A stretch of DNA of 64,000 nt, taken from positions 187,501 to 251,500 of the forward strand of contig NW_026111614.1 in the NCBI RefSeq assembly GCF_024679095.1, in the 5' to 3' direction. Source of the DNA: Eriocheir sinensis (Eukaryota > Arthropoda > Malacostraca > Decapoda > Varunidae). The position numbers were made by a program, and so were the translations under genes. A model generated the notes under the pieces. It was not told the origin of the DNA. It saw only the letters and a list, made by a program, of their open reading frames with translations, and did not search any database. This document shows positions 47,559 through 58,179 of the stretch, piece after piece (the first letter of the stretch is position 1; each line of letters begins with the position of its first letter).

Positions 47559-48055
47559 TACTCAGTAATTCTTTACAAGAAGTCCGCCTCCCCCTCTGCC
47601 ATTCCAGCCCCGCCCTACCCCCCAAGACAAGCCTAGGAACCTGTGGAGAATTGGGGTTGTGAAGGCGGAGTCAAATTAACTGAAAAATGGGCCTCCAAAA
47701 CTACCATAAAATATTTCCCTAGGATAGGGAAAATTCCCTTGTTAAAAGTTTAAGGGGAGTTCCATTAATATATTGTCTTGTAATCTATTATAACCTAACC
47801 TAGCAGAGGGAGGGTCAAGTTTTGGTTAGGTAAAGACAGGTTGGAGTAGTTTAAATATACTTGACATACAGTGTAAGCTGTCAGATATACGCAGTTCAGT
47901 ACACTTTTAGGAGTAGAAAATTTACCCTATTTTAGGGATTTGGGGTGGTAAATTTGGGAGTCCCATATTTCAGTCAATCTCCCTTTACCCCCCGGGTTGT
48001 TTTTGGGGGTGGGGGGCACTGGAGTAGCGGAGTTCTTGTAAAGAATTACCAAGTA
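47559..48055. mobile_element. Mariner-like MITE, 493 bp between TA duplications
   Basis: Ends are inverted repeats CT(C/T)(A/G)GTAATTCTTTACAAG plus AA(G/C)TCCGC, about 27 bp. TA lies immediately outside each (47559-47560 and 48054-48055), the target duplication of Tc1/mariner elements. The interior is non-coding; it includes a CCCTAGGATAGGG-like partial palindrome and T- and G-rich stretches. Confidence 0.8.
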
Positions 48056-49666
48056 TTTTTTCAATCATCAGGCAAGTAGTTCAGGATGAGATAGATAAGC
48101 TTAAGAAGAACAAGTCGCCAGGTCCTGACGGGATATTTCCGAGGTTATTAAAGGAGCTAGGTGATATAATCAGTGACCCACTAACCGACATCTTTAAGAT
48201 GTCGGTTAATACTGGCTATGTGCCGAGCCTATGGAAAGTAGCTAATGTGACGCCGATTTTTAAAAAGGGGGACAGGTCAGTTGCTTCAAACTATCGCCCA
48301 ATTAGCTTAACATCGGTTATAGGGAAGATGCTGGAGTCCATAATAGCCAGGAACATTCGGGAGCATTTAGAGAAACATAGCTTAATTCACGACTCGCAGC
48401 ATGGGTTCACAAAAGGTAGGTCATGCCTCACCAATCTCTTGTCCTTCTACAATAAAGTATTTGAGGCGGTTGACAGAGATGAAAATTATGATGTAATCTA
48501 TCTTGATTTTAGTAAAGCGTTTGACAAAGTTCCTCACCAACGACTGTTGCTTAAATTACAGGCTCACGGAGTAGAGGGTAAAGTTTTGAACTGGGTCAAG
48601 GCGTGGCTTAGCAATAGGAAGCAAAGAGTGCAAATCAATGGTAAAAGATCTGACTGGGGATGTGTTACGAGTGGGGTCCCACAAGGTTCGGTATTAGGTC
48701 CACTTTTGTTTATTATTTATATCAATGACTTAGACACAGGAATTAGTAGTGATGTTAGTAAATTTGCAGATGATACCAAGATCGGTAGAGTAATTGAGTC
48801 GGATCAGGACGCTAGTATTCTCCAAGGTGAACTCAACAGATTATATGACTGGGCGGATAAATGGCAGATGGAGTTCAATGTAGGGAAGTGCAGTATTCTG
48901 AGTGTAGGTAGGAACAACCCCTCACATAACTATTGCTTAAATGACACTCTCATAAGCAGGTCTGGGTGCGAGAGGAATTTAGGGGTCTTAGTGAGCTCTG
49001 ATCTCCGTCCAAGGGCACAATGCATTCAAGCTAGAAAACGAGCTAATAGGGTACGGGCATATATTTCAAGTAGAGTAAGCAACAGAAGCCCCTAAGTCTT
49101 CCTCAAACTATATTTAGCATTAGTTAGACCTCATCTTGACTATGCGGTTCAGTTCTGGTCACCCTACTATAGAATGGATATCAAAATGTTAGAATCGGTG
49201 CAGAGGAGGATGACTAAGATGATTCAGGGGTTGAGAAACTTGCCATACGAGGAAAGACTCAAACAGTTAAACTTGCATTCTCTAGAAAGGCGAAGGGTGC
49301 GTGGAGACATGATCGAGGTTTATAAATGGATGAAGGGCTTTAATAAGGGAGACATTCATAAGGTTTTGTTGGTAAGAGAACTGGGTAGGACACGAAGTAA
49401 CGGGTTTAAACTGGATAAATTCAGATTCAACAGGGACATAGGCAAAAATTGGTTTACTAATAGGGTGGTGGATGAGTGGAATAGGCTTAGCAGTCATGTG
49501 GTGAGTGCCAATACAATTGTCACATTCAAAAATAGACTAGATAAATTCATGGACAGCGATATTAGGTGGGGTTAGATACACGGGAGCTTAGGGTCAAAGG
49601 AGCTGCCTCGTACAGGCCTACCGGCCTCTTGCAGACTCCTGCGTTCTTATGTTCTTATGTTCTTAT
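48056..49666 (+). mobile_element. CR1-like LINE (family A1), best copy
   Basis: 5'-truncated exactly at the MITE. The frame is open from at least 48064 (KNKSPGPDGIFPRLLKELG) to 49095. It contains FKKGDRSVASNYRPISLTS, IHDSQHGFTKGRSCLTNLL, YLDFSKAFDKVPHQRLLLKL, TSGVPQGSVLGPLLF and the FADDTK catalytic box (near 48764). After a one-base break at 49095 it continues from about 49097 as RPHLDYAVQFWSPYYRMD to a stop at 49575. The 3' UTR ends in three tandem TTCTTATG octamers (about 49642-49666), the typical CR1 3' terminus. Missing N-terminal endonuclease and ORF1. Confidence 0.95.
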
Positions 49667-49914
49667 AAATTATCTGTATTTCTTTGGGACTTTCAACAAT
49701 TACACTTCAATATAAGTGATACTAATATTAGTAATAATGTAGCTGATCATTCTCATTGTTTTATTTATTGGTAAATGAGAGAAAATATAAATGCTATTAG
49801 GTAGCATTTCCTCATCCATAATCGTTCTTGCATGAAAGCCCTGTGAAATCAAGCCAAATTGGGCTTCTTAAAAAAATCTATTTACATTACATTGTTTGCT
49901 GAACTTTTATAAAT
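49667..49914. other. AT-rich spacer
   Basis: Nothing recognised. Confidence 0.5.
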
Positions 49915-50773
49915 GGTGACTGCATGCAAAGTAAAGTGATACAAAGCCAATTAAATAGGAAAATACTAGATGCTAAACAGTCAAATAAAGATAAAATTGA
50001 AAACCTATTTAAGTCAAATAAGTCAAAAGATGCTTGGACAGGGGTAAACTACTGAGTGGCTCTAAAAAGAAAAGGTCATTAAAAGACCCACCAAACATGT
50101 AAATGATTTGAACTCCTTTTATGCAAGGTTTGATGTGCACCATTTTAATACTGAATGTGAAAATATTTTGTCAATGGTTAGGGGCATCAATGTAGAACGA
50201 ATAATAATAACTCGTGATGATACGATGAACTCCATGAAACGTATACAATGTGGAAAAGCAAGTGGACCCGATAAAATTGGTTCTAAACTACTGAAATCCT
50301 GTGCCGAGCAACTTGCTGATCCACTGTGTAAACTTTTCCAAGCTTCACTTGATCAGAGTACAGTACCGGATGTGTGGAAAATGTCAGAGATTATTCCAGT
50401 ACCCAAAAACAACCACCCAAGGGAGTTTAATGATCTTCGACCCGTAGCCTTAACATCAATTATAATGAAATGTTTGGAGCACATTGTGAAGAGGTACAGT
50501 TGTTCAAGCGTAGATCCCTTGAAAGATATTTTGCAATTTGCTTATTGTCAAGGTATGAGTGTTCAGGATGCTGAGTTAACCTTACTTCACCAAACTTACG
50601 AACATTTAGAAATCCAAAATTCACAGGTTAGAATTATATTTATAGATTTTAGCAGCGCTTTCATTACAATTCAGCCACATATTTTACTTAACAAATTACC
50701 AGAGATGAATATCAACAGTAATCTAATACTGTGGATCTATAGTTATCTTTTGCAAAGACCTCAATACACCAAA
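49915..50773 (+). mobile_element. Rex1/Babar-like LINE fragment (family E)
   Basis: Starts with decayed linker sequence (SKDAW.G and DPPN.VNDLNSFYARFD with stops). From 50108 it is open through CGKASGPDKIGSKLLKSCAE, PDVWKMSEIIPVPKN, LRPVALTSIIMKCLE, QFAYCQG and VRIIFIDFSSAFITIQPHIL, and is cut at RPQYTK by a SINE. The pattern (FYARFD, K.SGPD, PVALTSI.MK..E, FIDFSSAFNTI) is that of Rex1/Babar non-LTR elements known from fish and other animals. The C-terminal half is absent. Confidence 0.85.
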
Positions 50774-51088
50774 TTTTTTTTTTTTTTTTATTTTTTTTTT
50801 TTTTTTTTTTGTCGCGGCCTATTGCGCCGGTAGGCTTCTTCCCGGTGGGGCCTGATGGTCAGCCCAAGGCTTCTTCCCAGTAGGGCCTGATGGTCAGCCC
50901 AGCCCGTTCTGGCGCAGGCGAGTGTTTATAGTGGCGCCATCTTGTGTTGGCCCATGCTGCCCCCCGGAACTCATCTTTCAGCCTCTCTTTGGAGAGGTTA
51001 TCTAGAGCCCAGGTTGATGGGTGGTCTTCAGGCCAGCATGTGGGTAGTCTTAGGCCACTCGGCAGTGACTGAAAAACCTCAACTGTGC
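50774..51088 (-). mobile_element. tRNA-derived SINE, copy d (head lost)
   Basis: Poly-T (interrupted) then GTCGCGGCCTATTGCGCCGG and the whole body to GCAGTGACTGAAAAACCTC. The tRNA-like head is replaced by the 69-bp minisatellite. Inserted in the family E LINE. Confidence 0.9.
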
Positions 51089-51478
51089 GGCACACTAACA
51101 CCAGACAAGAGAACCAGGTGGAGAGGTGGAATTATAACCTTTGTTGGGGCAGGATGGAGCACACTAACACCAGACAAGAGAATCAGGTGGAGAGGTGGAA
51201 TTATAACCTTTGTTGGGGCAGGATGGAGCACACTAACACCAGACAAGAGAACCAGGTGGAGAGGTGGAATTATAACCTTTGCTGGGGCAGGATGGAGCAC
51301 ACTAACACCAGACAAGAGAACCAGGTGGAGAGGTGGAATTATAACCTTTGCTGGGGCAGGATGGAGCACACTAACACCAGACAAGAGAACCAGGTGGAGA
51401 GGTGGAATTATAACCTTTGCTGGGGCAGGATGGAGCACTCTAACACCAGACAAGAGAACCAGGTGGAAGATGCTTGGA
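51089..51478. repeat. 69-bp minisatellite, about 5.6 copies
   Basis: Unit includes ACACTAACACCAGACAAGAG, AACCAGGTGGAGAGGTGGAA and TTATAACCTTTGCTGGGGCA; copies are nearly identical. Because 69 is divisible by three, several frames stay open on both strands; these are not genes. Confidence 0.95.
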
Positions 51479-51546
51479 CAGACCTTTATTTTGCAGTGGA
51501 CTATTCATATCAGAAGACAATTTTTCTTTATACTCTTATCATCACG

Positions 51547-51950
51547 GCCATGGGTGGTGTGGTGCCAGGGTGGTGTGGATGGCCATGGGTGGTGTGGTGC
51601 CAGGGTGTGTGTGGATGACAGGGAAGATAGGGGCAGTAAGGTGTGCCAGGGTGTGTGTGGATGGCCATGGGTGGTGTGGTGCCAGGGTGTGTGTGGATGG
51701 CCATGGGTGGTGTGGTGCCAGGGTGGTGTGGATGACAGGGAAGATAGGGGCAGTAAGGTGTGCATGGGTGTGTGTGGATGGCCATGGGTGGTGTGGTGCC
51801 AGGGTGGTGTGGATGACAGGGAAGATAGGGGCAGTAAGGTGTGCATGGGTGTGTGTGCATGGCCATGGGTGGTGTGGTGCCAGGGTGGTGTGGATGACAG
51901 GGAAGATAGGGGCAGTAAGGTGTGCATGGGTGTGTGTGGATGTGCCAGTG
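51547..51950. repeat. GT-rich minisatellite, ~81-bp units with shorter variants
   Basis: Units of GATGGCCATGGGTGGTGTGG, TGCCAGGGTGGTGTGGATGA and CAGGGAAGATAGGGGCAGTA with intervening GTGTG runs. The three rightmost units are 81 bp. The frames are open by periodicity only. Confidence 0.9.
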
Positions 51951-52693
51951 AATGGTAAGGGAAGGAAAGGCAGGAGTGTGCTGCCACGCACCATGGAGTC
52001 CCCAACTAGGCGAGTCTCGAACTCATCCTCCATGGTGTCTGCCAGCACCTGGAACCTATTGAAGGTAGTGGGGGTCAGTAAATCCTTGGTTGCCTGCTTC
52101 GGTTTGGCTCCATTCCTTACAGGTTGGAGCCCGACATCCTGTGAAGCAGGAAGAGAAGCGTTAAGTGGGGCAGGCTGGAAGTTGTCCTGTGGGGCAGGCT
52201 GGGAGTTAGCCTGTGAAGCAGGCTGGGGGTTAGCCTGTGAAGCAGGCTGGGGGTCAGCCTGTGAGGCAGGCTGGCGGTTGTCCTGGGAGGCAGGCCGGGG
52301 GTTAGCCTGTGAGGCAGGCTGGGGGTTAGCCTGTGAGGCAGGCTGGGGGTTAGCCTGTAAGGCAAGCTGGGGGTTAGCCTGTGAGGCAGGCTGGGGGTTA
52401 GCCTGTGAGGCAGGCTGGGAGTTAGCCTGTGAGGCAGGCTGGGAGTCAACCTGTGAGGCAGGTAACACGTCCTCCTGTGAAGCAGGAGGGTCGTCTGGAG
52501 AGGGCACAGTCTCGGTGGAGGGCCTCTCCACCATCGATGGTGGAGTCACTGCCACATTACTTAAAACAAATTCAGTCACAGCCTTCTGAAGTTGTAATCT
52601 TTGAACGCAGAGGCGGCAAGTTCTACTCAGCTGGAAGTACTGAGCTGCAAATCATCCGGGACAGACGTCACACTTACGGAGGTTCGAAGGCAT
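51951..52693 (-). pseudogene. CR1-type ORF1 fragment: zinc finger, QPASQAN repeat, start of SGNH esterase
   Basis: On the minus strand from an ATG at 52693: MPSNLRKCDVCPG, an in-frame TGA (52652-52654), then CRLCVQRLQLQKAVTEFV. Together these give two C-x2-C pairs typical of a small zinc finger. After an acidic/proline linker comes a stretch of about 14 units of an 8-9-residue QPASQAN(P/S) repeat (52130-52470). Then comes FQVLADTMEDEFETRLVGDS MVRG, where GDSM matches the catalytic-serine block I of SGNH/GDSL esterases. CR1-like LINEs are known to carry an esterase in ORF1. The frame runs into the GT-rich minisatellite about 12 residues later, so blocks II-V are lost. Family assignment is inference from the motif order. 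Confidence 0.6.
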
Positions 52694-52712
52694 TGTTAGA
52701 AATTTAAGCGAG

Positions 52713-53390
52713 TTAACAGTTTGGGCAAATATTAAAAGCGCTTTCGAAATAACTTAAAGTGTGACCATAAATTGAATTGGATAAAAATTGTGCATGGAAA
52801 TTAGATACTGATGTGTTAGATGCCTCCAACACTGGGAGTTCGCTCCCACTGGGTCTTGAAAATGCCTCAAAGACAAATCGCTTGTCCTGAGCCTCAGTCA
52901 CGAGAGAGACTTTCACAACCCGGCACTTTTCAGCAATTGTCCTTGAAGTTTTGTCCCATAGAATGGGGCCGGTGTAGTCACACAGAGCAGAGCTGGCAAA
53001 GAAAGAAAAGGAATCAGCAATTCTTTCCCACTTTCCGAAACGTCTAACCCAACTCTGCGACCCTTTCGAGGCCTGGCCGGTGGCACCTGTCACCAGGTGT
53101 TCTCCACCAACTCTAGAGAGTATCAGACGCCCTTCCTGAGAGACAAAAAAGCTGAAATATTCCTTGAGTATAAGAAAAACCCTCAGAAACTCTACCTAGA
53201 AGCCGGGAGGTACAATCTCAAATGACCCACGGAAGACATCTCTTTCAGGAGAAAACAAGAACCAGCTGTTATGCAGAATAGGGATGGGAGTACCGTCGAT
53301 AGAAGGGAGGGACGGGGAGCTCACACCGACAACTGGTTCCCAGGGAGGCTTTTTAGTGAAGAGGTCGCCACAATCCTCTACACCGCAAGC
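52713..53390 (-). other. Coding-like segment(s), minus strand, unidentified
   Basis: One frame on the minus strand is open from 53390, just after a splice-acceptor-like CTAATTATTTAG, down to a stop at 52713, except for one TAG at 53196-53198. It reads GDLFTKKPPWEPVVGVSSPS, then ILHNSWFLFSPERDVFRG, FFVSQEGRLILSRVGGEHLV, WVRRFGKWERIADSFSFFAS and SLVTEAQDKRFVFEAF. The TAG lies next to a possible 60-bp GT...AG intron (53136-53195), but splicing it would not remove the stop. The non-repetitive composition suggests genuine past coding. No family recognised. Confidence 0.4.
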
Positions 53391-53771
53391 CTAAATAATT
53401 AGGCACGGTCCAGCTGACTAGGACCCTGGAACTCCAGCCATTGTCTCATAAAGAGATCCTCTGCCTGCAATCCAATCCACCACTGCTGCTGCCCAGAGGC
53501 TTCACCGTGACACTGGCACGGGAGACAGATCAGGTATTACACCTTGTCCAAGGGTGACCTGAGACTATGCAGGGCAGGGACGTCTAGTTCCTTGAGGTGA
53601 AAACACTTCACCCGCATACCCGGACCTTGAGGGACTGACTGACTGGTTCTTGTTGGTATAAGGACAGGAGATCAGGGATGAGGAGGGACAAAGACTGGGG
53701 AACTGAATCCCGCAACATCCCTGACCCACACTTACTACACCACCAAAACAACGAGGGGAGTAAAGCCAAAC
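53391..53771. other. Probable intron or spacer
   Basis: No feature recognised apart from the flanking exon-like segments on the minus strand. Confidence 0.35.
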
Positions 53772-53909
53772 CTTGAGGTATGCCTGGAGCACATTGATGG
53801 CCTTGTTAACTTTGGTGTGGAGTGTTTGGTGGGCCAACTCGTGGTAGAGGTGGATGGCCAAGGTGGAAAGGGCCAGCGATCTTGTCCGTCACCACCGTCA
53901 CACTTTCCA
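53772..53909 (-). other. Exon-like segment, minus strand, with one-base frame break
   Basis: Reading from about 53909 downward: SVTVVTDKIA in one frame, then after one extra base (the GCTGGCCC run near 53867) LSTLAIHLYHELAHQTLHTK and VNKAINVLQAYLK to CTCAAG|GTTTGG, a weak donor. The content looks like an ordinary helical host protein. The single break is compatible with either a sequencing error or a pseudogene. Identity unknown. Confidence 0.45.
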
Positions 53910-53920
53910 CTATTCAGCAG

Positions 53921-54300
53921 CATGTTGACCAAGTGATCCTGTGAATGCAGGTGAAAAAGGTGAATAGAGTCATGCTGTCCAGCTTTGTAATGCAAGAGTT
54001 AGCCTGCATCTTCACTCCCTGGCAGCATGTTGACCAAGTAATTATGAGTGAGGGTGAAAAATAGGAACAGAATTATGCTGTCCAGCTTTGTAACGCAAGA
54101 GTTAGCCTGCATCTTCACTCCCTGGCAGCAAGTTGACCAAGTAATCATATGTGAGGATAAAAAGGGGGAGTAGAGTCAAGCTGCCCAACTTTGTAATGCA
54201 AGAGTTAGCTGCATCTTCATTCCCTGGCATCACATTGAAGAAGTTATCATGTGAGAGTAGAATCATGCTGTCCACCTTAATAAACACATGTAGGTGCCTC
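53921..54300. repeat. ~104-bp tandem repeat, about 3.5 copies
   Basis: The phrase GCA(G/A)CATGTTGACCAAGT recurs at about 53921, 54026, 54129 and (diverged) 54231, with TGCTGTCCAGCTTTGTAATG between. The unit overlaps the acceptor side of the exon-like segment at 53772-53909, as if an intron/exon edge had been duplicated. Confidence 0.85.
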
Positions 54301-54450
54301 CCTCTGTTTCCTGTGTAGGGGAGGTGCAGGCAATCAGGAGTACACAGCAGGAGGGGCTGCAAACACACACAATGCCTCTGTCCCTTCCCACCATGACATT
54401 ACAGTAGTTTAAGGGACACACAGAGGAGGCTGAATCAAAACTATACCAGA

Positions 54451-54451
<1 letters not shown>
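54301..54451. other. Spacer
   Basis: No feature recognised. Confidence 0.4.

Positions 54452-54517
<66 letters not shown>
54452..54517. repeat. (ATT)n microsatellite
   Basis: About 66 bp of ATT trinucleotides. The asparagine/isoleucine runs it encodes are artefacts. Confidence 0.97.
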
Positions 54518-54689
54518 GATCAATAAAAGGGGCATCAAGGGGAAGTAAAAACTGGTATAGACACAATCAAAGTCCCCATAATGAGCAGACACGAATATGA
54601 AAAATAAGAAATAGTTCTCAAAGACACTCAAGTGAAGAGGATAAGAAGAAAGGGACAGAAACAAACACTAACACCTCTACTCTCCTCAC

Positions 54690-54805
54690 CTTCACGTCAG
54701 AGCAGTTCATGAGGGTGAGGTCGGGGCTGAGGGCTGCAGCACGGGCAGGGGCGGGGAGAGTGACCACAGCGGCAGCAGGGACCCAGGCAGACCCAAGGCT
54801 TCCAT
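54690..54805 (-). other. Exon-like segment, minus strand, strong splice donor
   Basis: On the minus strand GC-rich sequence reads GSLGSAWVPAAAVVTLPAPA, then RAAALSPDLTLMNCSDVK, ending AAG|GTGAGG (donor at 54689). Upstream, CTTCCTTCCTCCCCTTCTCAG gives a good polypyrimidine acceptor, although the first in-frame codon after it is TAA. A later AG (54806) would give a clean exon. It may belong to the same host gene as the other minus-strand segments. Protein unknown. Confidence 0.45.
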
Positions 54806-54812
54806 CTTAGGT

Positions 54813-55363
54813 GATTGCTGAGAAGGGGAGGAAGGAAGGTGCTGGAAAGTGTTATGAGGGGGAGTGCTGCCAGCCTCAACAGCACTAAAGGGTGTGGCTG
54901 CTGAGAAGGGAAGGAAGGAAGGTGCTGGGAGGTGTTATGAGGGGGAGTGCTGCCAGCCTCAACAGCACTAAAGGGTGTGGCTGCTGAGAAGGGAAGGAAG
55001 GAAGGTGCTGGGAGGTGTTATGAGGGGGAGTGCTGCCAGCATCAACAGCACTAAAGGGTGTGGCTGCTGAGAAGGGAAGGAAGGAAGGTGCTGGGAGGTG
55101 TTATGAGGGGGAGTGCTGCCAGCCTCAACAGCACTAAAGGGTGTGGCTGCTGAGAAGGGAAGGAAGGAAGGTGCTGGGAGGTGTTATGAGGGGGAGTGCT
55201 GCCAGCATCAACAGCACTAAAGGGTGTGGCTGCTGAGAAGGGAAGGAAGGAAGGTGCTAGGAGGTGTTATGAGGGGGAGTGCTGCCAGCCTCAACAGCAC
55301 TAAAGGGTGTGGCTGCTGAGAAGGGAAGGAAGGAAGGTGCTGGGAGGTGTTATGAGGAGTGCT
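54813..55363. repeat. 83-bp minisatellite, about 6.6 copies
   Basis: Units start GGCTGCTGAGAAGGGAAGGA at 54896, 54979, 55062, 55145, 55228 and 55311 (first, diverged, at 54813). It includes GGAGTGCTGCCAGC and CAACAGCACTAAAGGGTGT. Unrelated in sequence to the 83-bp array at 7796. It partly overlaps the acceptor region of the exon-like segment at 54690-54805. Confidence 0.95.
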
Positions 55364-55364
55364 A

Positions 55365-55692
55365 ACATAAGAAGAACATAAGAACACAGGGAGACTGCAA
55401 GAGGCTGAGTGGCCTACACAGGGCAGCTCCAGAATCCCCCCACTACTCACGATGGGTGAGGAGGTGTAGTTTCAGGAGTTACAGGTAGAGGCTTGATCCT
55501 CGTCTACCTTCAGTACGGGCGTACGATCCAGTACCCTGTCACCTTACTGCACCCACACCTCACTGCCACCTGTCATCCTCGTCCATGTAGCTATCCAGTC
55601 TACTCTTAAAACAAGCTATCGTCCCTGCACTAACTATGTGATTGCTGAGTCTATTCCAGTCCCCCACCACCCTATTACTAAACCAATGCTTG
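55365..55692 (-). mobile_element. CR1-like LINE 3' end (subfamily A2)
   Basis: Minus-strand counterpart of the fragment at 1-438. It starts at the tail (CATAAGAAGAACATAAGAAC on the plus strand), includes the 3' UTR block CACTACTCACGATGGGTGAG, and continues into the end of the coding region near 55690. Confidence 0.9.
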
Positions 55693-55699
55693 ATAATTC

Positions 55700-56888
55700 A
55701 GTCATTCATTCATTTCATCGACGCCTGCTCCTAGGAGCTCCCACCAGGGGATGGCCACGGCAGAAGAGCTTCCATCTTCCTCTATCCAGACACTCCCTCC
55801 TTGCCTGCTCAAAGTTTCTCAAGGATCTTTCCCCTCTCCCTAATGTACTCTTGCACCCTATCCTCCATTTCACTGGAGGTTGTCCTCAACATTCCTCCTT
55901 CTATCTCACTCACATACACCCTTCTGGTCATCTTACTCTCCTCCATTCACTCCATGTGGCCAAACCACTTTAAAGTCTGTCCTTCACTTCTTCCACCACT
56001 CCACACTTCTTCCCTTCACCCCTGTGACACATTCCAAAATGCTCGTACACACTTTCATTACTCATTCCATCCATTCTACTCACACCACAAGCACTCCTCA
56101 AATAACTCATTTCCACTGCCTGCACTCTAGACCTCTGACTTTCATTCCAGGCCCACGTTTCACTTACATATGTGAGGGTTGGTACTATTATTGTATTTCT
56201 CAAATTCCTCTGTACCTCCATGCTCACACTTCTGCCATTCATGATTCGTCCCAAAGACCCTACCACCCTTCTTCCTTGCAATGCCCTTTCTCTTGTCTCT
56301 CCCTCCGTACCACCATGCTTGCACATAACTGATCAAGATACTTAAACTCATTGACCTCCTCCATTTCTTCACCATTCAAAATATTTTGCATTCTTTTTCA
56401 CATTCAATTCCCACTCTCAGGGCATACAAAATCTACAACCTCACTTCTACTTTGCTCACAAACCATCACTTTACTTTTGTTGACATTTTCAGCTTTTTCC
56501 TGTTACAGACACTGTCAAAAACACTGACCAAATTTTGTAGACCAGTCTCACTTTCTGCAATGAGCACCGTGTCATCAGCAAACAGTACTGAATTCAGTAC
56601 CCACTTCCCTCCCTCATCGAACAGTCTTACTCCAACTTCTCCAACTTTGCCCTTCATTTCTCTAATGACACCATCCATATAAATATTGAATAACCATGGT
56701 GACACCCTTGTCTTAGGCCCACTTTTATCTCAAAATGTTCACTTGTTTCTCCAGTAATTTTGACACATGCAGATGCATCCTCATAGAAAGACTTCATTGC
56801 ACTAAGCAGTTTTCCTCCCACACCATAAATCTTTAAAACATCCCACAATGCAATCCAATCGACTCTGTCATAAGCTTTTTCCAAATCG
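55700..56888 (-). mobile_element. RTE-like LINE fragment (family D)
   Basis: On the minus strand: DLEKAYDRVDWIALWDVLK, VGLRQGC, then SPWLFNIYMDGVIREM, VLFADDTVLIAESE (the ADD catalytic box), a damaged stretch, then SMEVQRNLRNTIIVPTLTYV and VEMSYLRSACGVSRMDG. Finally come phrases of the C-terminus (RWRHFCRGHP-like). Three frames are needed, so it is dead. 5' truncation is at about 56888. CATTCATTCATTTC near 55703 may be its 3' tail. Confidence 0.88.
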
Positions 56889-57202
56889 CGGCAGTGCTGA
56901 TTTAAACTTAGTCTCGAGGACAACAGTACTCCTCCAGAACTTACTTCAAGAGACCACTTCTTTTGAAACCCTTCGAAAGATAAGTGCCTCCTACAGTGAT
57001 TACAACTAGGTATTGCTATCAGGCCTGTTAGGATTATCGTTGTAACGCTGGGAGGTGCTTGTAGGGGAAAGCCAGGCACCCCTGCTGTATTAGTGGTAAG
57101 TGGTTTGTGTGTCTTTTTGTGGAGTTGTCTTGGTGTGGTTCATGTGTCTTGCGAGAAACATAAACGTTGGGTACGGTAAAGTCACTGTATCACAACAGTT
57201 TT
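56889..57202. other. Spacer
   Basis: No feature recognised; mildly GT-rich toward the minisatellite. Confidence 0.5.
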
Positions 57203-58168
57203 AGGATGGGTTCAAGGACAGGGTGCTAGGATGTGTTTTAGGATGGGTTCAAGGACAGGGTGCTAGGATGTGTTTTAGGATGGGTTCAAGGACAGGGTGC
57301 TAGGATGTGTTTTAGGATGGGTTCAAGGACAGGGTGCCAGGATGTGTTTTAGGATGGGTTCAAGGACAGGGTGCTAAGATGTGTTTTAGGATGGGTTCAA
57401 GGACAGGGTGCTAGGATGTGTTTTAGGATGGGTTCAAGGACAGGGTGCTAGGATGTGTTTTAGGATGGGTTCAAGGACAGGGTGCTAGGATGTGTTTTAG
57501 GATGGGTTCAAGGACAGGGTGCTAGGATGTGTTTTAGGATGGGTTCAAGGACAGGGTGCCAGGATGTGTTTTAGGATGGGTTCAAGGACAGGGTGCTAGG
57601 ATGTGTTTTAGGATGGGTTCAAGGACAGGGTGCTAGGATGTGTTTTAGGATGGGTTCAAGGACAGGGTGCTAGGATGTGTTTTAGGATGGGTTCAAGGAC
57701 AGGGTGCTAGGATGTGTTTTAGGATGTGTTCAAGGACAGGGTGCTAGGATGTGTTTTAGGATGGGTTCAAGGACAGGGTGCTAGGATGTGTTTTAGGATG
57801 GGTTCAAGGACAGGGTGCTAGGATGTGTTTTAGGATGGGTTCAAGGACAGGGTGCTAGGATGGGTTTTAGGATGGGTTCAAGGACAGGGTGCTAGGATGT
57901 GTTTTAGGATGGGTTCAAGGACAGGGTGCTAGGATGTGTTTTAGGATGGGTTCAAGGACAGGGTGCTAGGATGTGTTTTAGGATGGGTTCAAGGACAGGG
58001 TGCTAGGATGTGTTTTAGGATGGGTTCAAGGACAGGGTGCTAGGATGTGTTTTAGGATGGGTTCAAGGACAGGGTGCTAGGATGTGTTTTAGGATGTGTT
58101 CAAGGGCAGAGTGCTAGGATGTGTTTTAGGATGGGTTCAAAGACAGGGTGCTAGGATGATTTTTAGGA
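57203..58168. repeat. 37-bp minisatellite, block 1 (~26 copies)
   Basis: Unit GGATGTGTTTTAGGATGGGT followed by TCAAGGACAGGGTGCTA. Almost invariant, with rare changes (GTGCCA, GATGTGTTC). It continues at 61855 beyond an inserted LINE. Confidence 0.98.
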
Positions 58169-58179
58169 TTTTTTTTTTT

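Noticed and set aside
51085..51960. Repeat-containing frames of 110-370 codons on both strands
   Set aside because: The 69- and 81-bp units are multiples of three and stop-free; there is no domain or splice context.
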